Shown here: positions 22,773-29,527 of the stretch, piece after piece | Position numbering within the stretch: position 1 is the stretch's first letter | Layout: every line of letters begins with the position of its first letter | Assembly: GCA_023415575.1 (NCBI GenBank) | Contig: JAEZKF010000030.1 | Location: forward strand, 1 to 29,527 | Reading direction: 5' to 3' | Source of the DNA: Bacillota bacterium | GTDB lineage: Bacteria; Bacillota; Clostridia; Oscillospirales; Ruminococcaceae | DNA length: 29,527 bases | Position numbers and translations under genes: made by a program | The notes under the pieces: generated by a model | Seen by the model: only the letters and a program-made list of their open reading frames with translations | The model's database searches: none | What the model was told of the DNA's origin: nothing

Positions 22773-24755
22773 ATGGCAAAAAGAACGCAAAGCTACGACA
22801 ACGAAAGCATCTCGTCGCTCAAAGGCGCCGATCGTGTGCGCAAGCGCCCCTCGGTTATCTTTGGTTCGGACGGTTTGGAGGGCTGTCAGCATTCGTTCTT
22901 TGAGATTCTCTCCAACGCGATTGATGAGGCGCGCGAGGGCTATGGCAATAAGATTATCGTCACCTGCTACAAGGACGGTTCACTAGAGGTTGAGGACTTC
23001 GGGCGAGGCATTCCGGTAGACTTTAACCAGCGTGAGCAGCGCTATAACTGGGAGCTCGTGTTCTGCGAGCTGTACGCGGGCGGCAAGTACAACACCAACG
23101 AGGGCGAAAGCTATGAGTACTCACTGGGACTCAACGGCCTCGGCCTGTGCGCTACTCAGTACGCCTCGGAATACATGGATGTTGAAATCTACCGTGACGG
23201 ATTTAAATATACCCTGCGGTTTGAGCACGGTGAGAACATCGGCGCGCTGAAAAAAGAGGACACATCCCGCAAAAAGACGGGTTCCCGCATCAAATGGCGC
23301 CCTGACCTGCAAGTATTTACGGACATCAATATACCAAAGGAATACTTTGAACAGACCATCAAGCGTCAGGCTGTCGTAAACGCCGGGCTCTTATTTGTGT
23401 TCCGGTATGAGGATGAAAAGGGCTTTACCACAAGCGAGTATATGTATGAAAATGGCATCGTCGACTATGCCAAGGAGCTCGCCGGCCCCGACAGCCTTAC
23501 CCCCGTGCAGTTCTGGCAGACCGAGCGCCGCGGCCGCGACCGCGAGGACAGGCCGGAGTACAAGGTTAAGCTGTCGGTTGCTTTGTGCTTTTCCAACCGC
23601 GTAAAGGTCACAGAATACTACCACAACTCAAGCTTCCTTGAGTACGGCGGCTCGCCCGAAAAGGCAGTCCGCTATGCGACTGTGTCTCAAATCGACGCAT
23701 GGCTCAAGCAAAACGGCAAGTACCTTAAAAACGAAAGCAAGATTACCTACGCCGATGTAGACGACTGTCTTGTGCTTGTTTCAAACTCCTTTTCCACTAT
23801 CACCTCGTATGAAAACCAAACCAAAAAGGCGATAACCAATAAATTCATCTACGAGGCGATGTCCGAGTTTTTAAAACACCAGCTTGAGGTGTATTTCATC
23901 GAAAACCCCGACGATGCCCAGCGCATCGCCGAGCAGGTGCTAATTAACAAGCGCAGCCGCGAGAACGCCGAAAAGACAAGGCTTAACCTCAAAAAGAAGC
24001 TCGCCGGCTCGATTGATATCTCCAACCGCGTGCAGAAGTTTGTGGACTGCCGCACCCGCGACACCTCCCGCCGCGAAATCTACATCGTAGAGGGCGACTC
24101 GGCGCTCGGTGCCTGTAAGCTTGCGCGCGACGCCGAGTTTCAGGCTATCATTCCCGTGCGCGGTAAGATTCTCAACTGCCTGAAGGCGGAGTATGATAAG
24201 ATATTTAAAAACGAGATTATCACCGATATCATCAAGGTTCTGGGTTGCGGTGTTGAGGTAAACTCCAAGGCAAACAAGGAGCTGTCCTCCTTTGATTTGG
24301 ACGGTCTTCGGTGGAACAAGGTTGTCATCTGCACCGATGCCGATGTGGACGGCTATCAGATCCGCACCCTGATTTTGACGATGCTCTATCGGCTAACCCC
24401 CACGCTGATTGAGAAGGGCTATGTCTATATTGCGGAATCTCCGCTGTTTGAGATTACCACAAAGGACAAGACCTACTTTGCATACTCCGAGCGCGAGAAG
24501 CAGCAGATTGTGCAGATGATAGGCGACAAGAAGTACACGCTGCAGCGCTCCAAGGGTCTTGGCGAAAACGAACCGGATATGATGTGGATGACCACCATGA
24601 ATCCGGAGACCCGCCGCCTGATAAAAGTCACGCCCGACCTTGCGGAGGAGACAATGGCCACCTTTGACCTCTTGCTCGGCGACAACCTTTCGGGCAGAAA
24701 GGACTACATCGCCGAAAACGGTCACCTGTATCTCGACGTTGTGGATGTGTCATGA
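22773..24755 (+). CDS. Divergent type IIA DNA topoisomerase, B (GyrB/ParE-like) subunit
   Basis: 660 residues. ATPase subunit of a gyrase/topoisomerase IV-type enzyme. The GHKL ATPase domain has the Asn helix (FFEILSNAIDEA), DFGRGIPVD, and a modified lid, LGLNGLGLCATQ, where GyrB/ParE have GLHGVG. The transducer QTK loop is present (ENQTKKAITNKF). The TOPRIM domain has EGDS at 440-443 and DADVD at 522-526, so metal-binding residues are intact. The C-terminus has RSKGLGENEPDMMWMTTMNPETR. It is clearly a member but departs from standard GyrB and ParE, matching a separate clostridial lineage. It is followed by a small overlapping membrane-protein gene and then the A subunit. Confidence 0.9.
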   Translation: MAKRTQSYDNESISSLKGADRVRKRPSVIFGSDGLEGCQHSFFEILSNAIDEAREGYGNKIIVTCYKDGSLEVEDFGRGIPVDFNQREQRYNWELVFCELYAGGKYNTNEGESYEYSLGLNGLGLCATQYASEYMDVEIYRDGFKYTLRFEHGENIGALKKEDTSRKKTGSRIKWRPDLQVFTDINIPKEYFEQTIKRQAVVNAGLLFVFRYEDEKGFTTSEYMYENGIVDYAKELAGPDSLTPVQFWQTERRGRDREDRPEYKVKLSVALCFSNRVKVTEYYHNSSFLEYGGSPEKAVRYATVSQIDAWLKQNGKYLKNESKITYADVDDCLVLVSNSFSTITSYENQTKKAITNKFIYEAMSEFLKHQLEVYFIENPDDAQRIAEQVLINKRSRENAEKTRLNLKKKLAGSIDISNRVQKFVDCRTRDTSRREIYIVEGDSALGACKLARDAEFQAIIPVRGKILNCLKAEYDKIFKNEIITDIIKVLGCGVEVNSKANKELSSFDLDGLRWNKVVICTDADVDGYQIRTLILTMLYRLTPTLIEKGYVYIAESPLFEITTKDKTYFAYSEREKQQIVQMIGDKKYTLQRSKGLGENEPDMMWMTTMNPETRRLIKVTPDLAEETMATFDLLLGDNLSGRKDYIAENGHLYLDVVDVS

Positions 24756-24969
24756 CAAACCTCGTCGTAAAAGATACATTCTTGCGCTTGTGACCTCTAT
24801 ATTGTCACTGCCCTACTGCATATGGGCGCTTTTTGTGACTGTCTGCTTTGGGGGCTTTACTCCTTGGCAGATTGCCCTGCTTTCCATTCTCGGAACAGCG
24901 GCGGCCGCGGTCAACCTCTTGTTTTCGCACCGGTTGGCTGCGCGATTTGACAGAAGGCTTGCAGAATAA
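24745..24969 (+). CDS. Small two-helix membrane protein between topoisomerase subunits
   Basis: 74 residues, family not recognised. A basic N-terminus (KPRRKR at 5-10) is followed by a hydrophobic stretch (about 11-36), a short turn (GGFTP), a second hydrophobic stretch (about 41-60) and a basic tail (RLAARFDRR). By the positive-inside rule both ends should face the cytoplasm. The ATG at 24745 overlaps the B-subunit stop by 11 bases, and the gene ends 19 bases before the A-subunit ATG. There is no clear ribosome-binding site, so translation would be coupled. Its placement inside a two-subunit enzyme operon is odd. It may be a spurious ORF, but the clean helix-turn-helix layout argues it is real. 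Confidence 0.6.
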   Translation: MCHDKPRRKRYILALVTSILSLPYCIWALFVTVCFGGFTPWQIALLSILGTAAAAVNLLFSHRLAARFDRRLAE

Positions 24970-24988
24970 CGTACAGGGGAACAGAACA

Positions 24989-27223
24989 ATGGCTAAGAAC
25001 AAACAACCGATAAAAAAGAATCCAGCGTCTGCCGAGAACGCCTATATTGAGGGTGCCGGACTTGTTGTGGAACAGCCCATAACTGAGACGCTGAAAAAGA
25101 ACTATATGCCCTATGCGATGAGTGTTATCCTCTCGCGTGCCATTCCCGAGATTGACGGCTTCAAGCCCTCCCACCGAAAGATTCTATACACAATGTATAA
25201 GATGGGCCTGCTCACCGGCGCGCGCACCAAGTCCGCCAACGTAGTAGGGCAGGTCATGCGCCTTAACCCCCATGGCGATGCCGCCATCTATGACACGATG
25301 GTGCGTCTTGCGCGGGGCAATGAGTCGCTGATTGTACCCTACATCGACTCCAAGGGCAACTTCGGCAAAAGCTATTCACGCGATATGGCATACGCCGCCG
25401 CTCGTTACACCGAGGTAAAGCTGGATAAGATCTGCTCTGAGCTTTTCAAGGACATCGACCGCGATACGGTTGATTTCGTCGATAACTACGACAACACTAC
25501 CAAGGAGCCCACACTCCTTCCAACAACCTTTCCGGCTGTTTTGGTGAACGCCAATATGGGTATAGCGGTAGGTATGGCAAGCTCCATCTGCCCGTTTAAC
25601 CTTGCGGAGGTGTGCGAAACCACCATCGCCCTCATGAAGGACGAGCAGCACGATATCCTCACTACGCTTAAGGCGCCGGATTTCCCGACCGGCGGCTTGG
25701 TTTTGTACAACGAGGAAGAACTTAGAAGAATCTACGAAACCGGACGCGGCAGCGTTCGCGTTCGCGCGCGCTACGGGTTCGATAAGTCCGCCAACTGCAT
25801 TGAGGTAACCGAAATTCCGCCCACCACAACGGTGGAGGCGATTATCGATAAGATAGTCGAGCTTGTCAAGTCCGGCAAAATTCGCGAGATATCGGACATC
25901 CGCGATGAGACTGACCTTTCGGGTCTGAAAATTGCCATTGATGTCAAGCGCGCAACTGATCCGGACAAGCTTATGCAAAAGCTGTTCCGTCTTACTCCGC
26001 TCGAGGACACCTTCTCCTGCAACTTCAACGTCCTCATCGGCGGCACACCGCGCGTGCTCGGTGTGCGCGAGCTTACAAAGGAATGGGTGGCCTTTCGCAC
26101 CGAGTGCGTCAGGCGGCGCGTGTACTTTGAGCTGACCAAGAAAAAGGAAAAGATGCACCTGCTAAAGGGCCTTGCTAAGATCCTGCTTGATATCGACAAG
26201 GCAGTCCGCATCGTCCGCGAGACCGAGGAGGAGACCGAGGTCGTTCCCAACCTCATGATCGGTTTTGGCATTGATGAGGTTCAGGCTGAGTTTGTAGCTG
26301 AAATCAAGCTGCGCCACTTAAACAGAGAGTATATCATAAACCGCACCAACGAGCTTGACCAGCTGCAGAAGGATATCGCCGACATGGAGGATATCCTTGC
26401 AAAGCCTGCGCGCGTCAAGCGTATCATCATCGAGGAGCTTTCCGAGGTGGCAAAGAAGTATGGTGCACCACGTAAGAGCCTTATTAGCTTTTCTGTCGAT
26501 GAGCAGGAGGAGCCGGAGGAGGAGAACATCCCCGATTATCCCGTTAACCTGTTCTTTTCAAAAGACGGCTACTTTAAAAAGATTACACCCCAGTCGCTGC
26601 GCATGAGCGCCGACCACAAGCTCAAAGAGGGCGACGAGATTATCCTGCAGGTGGAGGGCACCAACACGGCTGAGCTGTTGTTCTTTACAAACCGCTGTCA
26701 GGTGTATAAGGCGCGCGCATGCGACTTTGAGGATACCAAGGCAAGCGTCTTGGGTGATTATATCCCTGCCAAACTCGGAATGGACGAGGGAGAAGCTGCC
26801 CTGTACATGGTTGTCACATCCGATTACAGCGGGTATATGCTGTTCTTCTTTGAAAACGGCAAGCTTTCCAAGGTGCCGCTTGCAAGCTACCAGACCAAGA
26901 CCCGCCGCAAAAAGCTAATAAACGCCTATGGCTCCAAGAGCCCTGTTGCGTCCATCCTGTTTACTTTGGAGGACCGCGAGTACATGGTCACAAGCTCTGC
27001 CGGGCGCGTATTGCTTGTTCATTCGGGTGCAATTGCCGAGAAGAACACAAAGGACAACCAGGGTGTATCGGTTATGACGCTTAAAAAAGACCAGCGCGTG
27101 GTATCGGCTGTACCCTTTGAAGAGCATATGCTGGGCAACGCCCACCGTTTCCGCACAAAAACACTGCCCTCCGTTGGTTCTATTCCAAAGGAAACAGACC
27201 TCGGTGAGCAGCTAAGCTTTTAA
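24989..27223 (+). CDS. Divergent type IIA DNA topoisomerase, A (GyrA/ParC-like) subunit
   Basis: 744 residues from ATG 24989, with AGGGGA upstream. DNA-cleaving partner of the B subunit encoded just before. The opening YMPYAMSVILSRAIPEIDGFKPSHRKILY is the GyrA/ParC winged-helix signature (shown split: YAMSVILSRAIPEIDG then KPSHRKILY). The catalytic tyrosine is Y140 in AARYTEVKL. The quinolone-binding region reads NPHGDAAIYD, with alanine (A98) where GyrA has serine 83; the acidic residue (D102) is kept. A coiled-coil segment and a C-terminal beta-pinwheel follow. I see no GyrA box (QRRGGKG), so it may relax or decatenate rather than supercoil (inference). The longer upstream frame (from 24848) would overlap the small gene and is rejected. 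Confidence 0.9.
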   Translation: MAKNKQPIKKNPASAENAYIEGAGLVVEQPITETLKKNYMPYAMSVILSRAIPEIDGFKPSHRKILYTMYKMGLLTGARTKSANVVGQVMRLNPHGDAAIYDTMVRLARGNESLIVPYIDSKGNFGKSYSRDMAYAAARYTEVKLDKICSELFKDIDRDTVDFVDNYDNTTKEPTLLPTTFPAVLVNANMGIAVGMASSICPFNLAEVCETTIALMKDEQHDILTTLKAPDFPTGGLVLYNEEELRRIYETGRGSVRVRARYGFDKSANCIEVTEIPPTTTVEAIIDKIVELVKSGKIREISDIRDETDLSGLKIAIDVKRATDPDKLMQKLFRLTPLEDTFSCNFNVLIGGTPRVLGVRELTKEWVAFRTECVRRRVYFELTKKKEKMHLLKGLAKILLDIDKAVRIVRETEEETEVVPNLMIGFGIDEVQAEFVAEIKLRHLNREYIINRTNELDQLQKDIADMEDILAKPARVKRIIIEELSEVAKKYGAPRKSLISFSVDEQEEPEEENIPDYPVNLFFSKDGYFKKITPQSLRMSADHKLKEGDEIILQVEGTNTAELLFFTNRCQVYKARACDFEDTKASVLGDYIPAKLGMDEGEAALYMVVTSDYSGYMLFFFENGKLSKVPLASYQTKTRRKKLINAYGSKSPVASILFTLEDREYMVTSSAGRVLLVHSGAIAEKNTKDNQGVSVMTLKKDQRVVSAVPFEEHMLGNAHRFRTKTLPSVGSIPKETDLGEQLSF

Positions 27224-27730
27224 ATTTGCGGCTAGCATCCTGTAATTCGTCAAAAAATATGTAAGGGCAGCATCACCAGAATGCCGCCCAACGACAGTCG
27301 TATCTCGGTATACATTTTACCTTTTCATGCAAACGCTTGACCTCGCATACCGCAGTTACGACCATCGTGTTATTATTATATCTACGGATTACTTAAGTTA
27401 TCACAGGAAAAATCTGACTCGTTTTTCTGCCAATGTCCCTTGACCTTGTGGCATAATCACAGTTTGTAATAAACGTTTTTGCAGTGATTGCGCGGGATTT
27501 GCCTGCGATACTCTTGATTTTTTTACGGCTTACATATAATATAATCATAGCGATTATGCAATTTTAGAAAGCACATCCTGCATAGATTGCAGGAAAAACC
27601 ATATGATGTCATTCGATGGCGGTACGTAAAATTACTTTGTTTTAGGGCATTTTCTTTAATTACTCCGCGTAAGACTTCATGTAAACATTCAAAATAAAAC
27701 GATTTACTACGAAGGAAATGGTGAAGCTTC
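27224..27730. other. 507-base gene-free stretch before rpiR
   Basis: Contains GGGC-GCAT/ATGC-GCCC (27265-27289, one mismatch, no T-run), which may mark the end of the topoisomerase transcript; a weak A/T hairpin near 27408-27430; a promoter with palindrome (27514-27557); and TCCTGC/GCAGGA (27576-27594). I see no protein gene and no known riboswitch consensus. Confidence 0.55.
27514..27557 (+). promoter_or_regulatory. rpiR promoter with palindromic operator
   Basis: TTGATT (27514-27519), a 15-base spacer and TATAAT (27535-27540). A perfect palindrome ATAATC (27541-27546) - five bases - GATTAT (27552-27557) starts right after the -10 and covers the predicted start. A second TATAAT overlaps at 27540-27545. 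The placement suggests autorepression by the RpiR protein (inference). Leader to the ATG is about 180 bases. Confidence 0.5.
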
Positions 27731-28630
27731 ATGCAAGGCAATCTGTTGCAGATTATCGAGTCCAATATGAGCAGGTTCTCCAAGGGGCAGCGGGCCATAG
27801 CCGCCTACATTACCGCACACTACGATAAGGCGGCCTTTATGACCGCATCCCGTCTGGGTGAGGCGGTCGGCGTCAGTGAGTCCACCGTGGTTCGGTTTGC
27901 GTCAGAGGTGGGGTTTGAAGGGTACCCTGAGCTGCAGCACGCTCTGCAGGAGATGATTCGCAACAAGCTTACCTCGGTTCAGCGCATGGAGGTTGCAAGC
28001 GAGCAGATCGGTGTCGGCGATGTGGGCGAGGTATTGGAGAAGGTGCTAAGCTCTGATATCAGCAACATCCGCCGCACGCTGGAGCAGACCTCCAAACAGG
28101 CCTTTTCGGATGCTGTGAACGCCATCATCGGCGCAAACAACATCTACATTATGGGCGGGCGCAGTGCGTCGGCGCTGGCAGGCTTCTTGGGCTTTTACTT
28201 TAGTCTTGTGTTTCCCAATGTCCATATCGTAACCACCAACAGCTCAAGCGAGATGTTCGAGCAGATTCTTCGCATCGGCAAGGGCGATGTCATGATTGCC
28301 GTGAGCTTTCCGCGCTACTCTAAGCGAACGGTGCGCGCATGTGATTATGCGTCAAAATCCGGCGCCGAGGTCATCGCTATCACGGACAGCAAGTCCGCGC
28401 CCCTTGCAGCGTGCGCATCTCATCTGTTACTTGCACGCAGCGACATGGCAAGCTTTGTGGACTCGCTCGTCGCTCCGCTCAGCCTGATTAACGCCTTGAT
28501 TATTGCGGTAAGCCTTTCCAAGAAGGAAGAGATTGCCGAAACCTTCTCAAAGCTTGAGAACATCTGGGACCTTTATAACGTCTACGAAAAGAGCGATTCC
28601 CCCTCATCCAACGAACGGATTGAGGACTAG
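27731..28630 (+). CDS. MurR/RpiR family transcriptional regulator
   Basis: 299 residues. The N-terminal RpiR-type helix-turn-helix (about residues 1-77) includes SKGQRAIAAYI, then TASRLGEAVGVSESTVVRFA and GFEGYPELQ. A SIS (sugar isomerase) domain follows (about 120-260), beginning NIYIMGGRSASALAGFL and including the VSFPRYSKRT and ITDSKSAPLA segments. Such regulators sense phosphosugars and control sugar or amino-sugar use. The effector is unknown. ATG at 27731 has GGTGA six bases upstream. No sugar catabolic gene adjoins it; the next gene is a flavoprotein. Autoregulation is suggested by the palindrome at 27541-27557. Confidence 0.93.
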   Translation: MQGNLLQIIESNMSRFSKGQRAIAAYITAHYDKAAFMTASRLGEAVGVSESTVVRFASEVGFEGYPELQHALQEMIRNKLTSVQRMEVASEQIGVGDVGEVLEKVLSSDISNIRRTLEQTSKQAFSDAVNAIIGANNIYIMGGRSASALAGFLGFYFSLVFPNVHIVTTNSSSEMFEQILRIGKGDVMIAVSFPRYSKRTVRACDYASKSGAEVIAITDSKSAPLAACASHLLLARSDMASFVDSLVAPLSLINALIIAVSLSKKEEIAETFSKLENIWDLYNVYEKSDSPSSNERIED

Positions 28631-28746
28631 GAATGCAAACTGCCGATTATCGTATAATAATACTGCGCGACTGGCGCTGTAACCGTGTACCATCGCAGCA
28701 AAACTTACGCGCAAATTAAGTGCGGAAAGGGAACGGAATACCGGCT

Positions 28747-29527
28747 TTGTACAACAACTATGATGTCATTGTAATAGGCGCGGGCGCTGCCGGACTTATG
28801 GCGGCGGGTACCGCAGCTGCGCAAGGAAAAAAGACACTTGTCTTAGAGCGTAACGACCGCCCTGCCAAGAAGGTGCTCATCACCGGAAAAGGGCGCTGCA
28901 ACGTAACCAACAACTGCACACAGGATCATTTTATCTCGCAGGTGAAAACCAACGGGCGTTTTCTATACAGCGCGATTGCCGCATTCTCTCCGCAGGATGC
29001 CATGGCGTTTTTTGAACGCCTTGGCCTTGCGCTGAAAACCGAGCGCGGCAACCGCGTTTTTCCGGTTTCGGACCGCTCAGCGGACGTTGCCGCTGCACTG
29101 ATACGCTATGCAAAGGAGCAGGGTGCCCATCTAGAGACCGCAAGGGTAAAGGAGCTAATCCTCGAAAACGGCGCGGTAAAGGGTGCCTCGACGCACGAGG
29201 GTAAAACGTATTATGCACCCTCTGTTATCGTTGCGACCGGCGGCCTGTCTTATCCGGGAACAGGCTCTACCGGCGACGGCTATCGGTTTGCCATGCAGGC
29301 GGGGCACACGATTATGCCTACTGAGCCCGCCCTTATCCCCATTGTGACGAATGAGGATTGGTGCAAGCGCGCAATGGGCCTGTCGCTGAAAAACGTCACC
29401 CTTTCGGTTGTGGACGTAAAACGCGACAAAACAGTGTTCAGCGAGCTCGGCGAGATGCTGTTTACCCACTTCGGCATATCCGGGCCGCTTGTGCTGAGCG
29501 CATCCTCGGTTATGGACAGCGCATGCT
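28747..29527 (+). CDS. BaiN/HI0933 family flavoprotein, N-terminal part
   Basis: Runs off the end of the window; about 260 codons are visible. The N-terminal FAD-binding motif VIGAGAAGLMAAG carries GxGxxG at residues 11-16. Conserved family segments follow: KVLITGKGRCNVTN, then NRVFPVSDRSADV, ATGGLSYPGTGSTGDGY and GEMLFTHFGISGP. These define the HI0933-like (YhiN/BaiN) NAD(P)/FAD oxidoreductase family, whose physiological substrate is unclear in most bacteria. The start is a TTG at 28747; no ATG or GTG is in frame nearby, and GGAACGGAA lies about eight bases upstream. A TATAAT at 28653-28658 may be its -10, but no good -35 is seen. Confidence 0.92.
   Translation, partial: MYNNYDVIVIGAGAAGLMAAGTAAAQGKKTLVLERNDRPAKKVLITGKGRCNVTNNCTQDHFISQVKTNGRFLYSAIAAFSPQDAMAFFERLGLALKTERGNRVFPVSDRSADVAAALIRYAKEQGAHLETARVKELILENGAVKGASTHEGKTYYAPSVIVATGGLSYPGTGSTGDGYRFAMQAGHTIMPTEPALIPIVTNEDWCKRAMGLSLKNVTLSVVDVKRDKTVFSELGEMLFTHFGISGPLVLSASSVMDSAC

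Noticed and set aside
24848..24988. N-terminal extension of the topoisomerase A subunit
   Set aside because: It would overlap the small membrane-protein gene in another frame; the ATG at 24989 has a good ribosome-binding site and the extension is not like the family.
25376..26158. Minus-strand ORF (260 codons) opposite the topoisomerase A gene
   Set aside because: Shadow of the real gene; no domain, no upstream signals.
27265..27289. Hairpin after the topoisomerase A gene as an intrinsic terminator
   Set aside because: One mismatch and no T-run on the plus strand; listed only as part of the gene-free stretch.
1..29527. CRISPR array, prophage, insertion sequence or toxin-antitoxin system
   Set aside because: No regularly spaced direct repeats, transposase, integrase, phage structural gene or antitoxin-like pair is present.

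Overview
The window looks like a chromosomal stretch of a low-to-moderate GC Gram-positive bacterium, most likely a Clostridia member of the Oscillospirales/Ruminococcaceae type. The signs are strong GGAGG ribosome-binding sites, sigma-A promoters with 17-base spacers, a PadR/DUF1700/DUF4097 cassette, GdpP next to rplI-dnaB-tilS-hpt-ftsH, RNase J, and a divergent second type IIA topoisomerase pair. The taxon is inferred from gene content. There is no tRNA, rRNA, CRISPR array, prophage or insertion sequence. Most genes are housekeeping genes.

Layout. Bases 1-2442 are on the minus strand: the start of ssb, rpsF with its promoter and a structured leader, galU, and a zinc-ribbon membrane protein. 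A divergent promoter region (2493-2629) separates these from everything else, which is on the plus strand. Bases 2630-4804 hold padR, a DUF1700 membrane protein and a DUF4097 beta-repeat protein with overlapping ends. Then come prfB and azlCD (4990-7243), and a nucleotidyltransferase fused to an apparently inactive phosphomutase domain (7598-9916). An 822-base gene-free stretch contains a candidate structured RNA. RNase J (10739-12691) follows. The GdpP-rplI-dnaB-tilS block runs to 18314 and is followed by hpt and ftsH, each with its own weak promoter signal. Then come a GNAT acetyltransferase, a LiaF-like membrane protein, and a type IIA topoisomerase B-like subunit, small membrane protein and A-like subunit in tight succession (22773-27223). 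The window ends with an RpiR regulator and the start of a BaiN/HI0933-like flavoprotein.

How the genes fit together. The GdpP-to-ftsH block joins c-di-AMP turnover, ribosome assembly (L9), replication (DnaB), tRNA-Ile modification (TilS), purine salvage (Hpt) and membrane proteolysis (FtsH), an order common in Firmicutes. The PadR cassette and the LiaF-like protein suggest cell-envelope stress sensing. GalU and the fused nucleotidyltransferase supply nucleotide sugars for envelope polymers.

The observations most worth a second look are: the candidate non-coding RNA at about 10022-10246, with promoter, long hairpin and terminator; the 74-residue membrane protein between the two topoisomerase subunits; the A subunit carrying alanine at the quinolone-contact serine; the mutase domain lacking its catalytic loops; possible alternative hairpins upstream of gdpP; and the palindrome at the predicted rpiR promoter. 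I did not find a clearly new multi-gene system.
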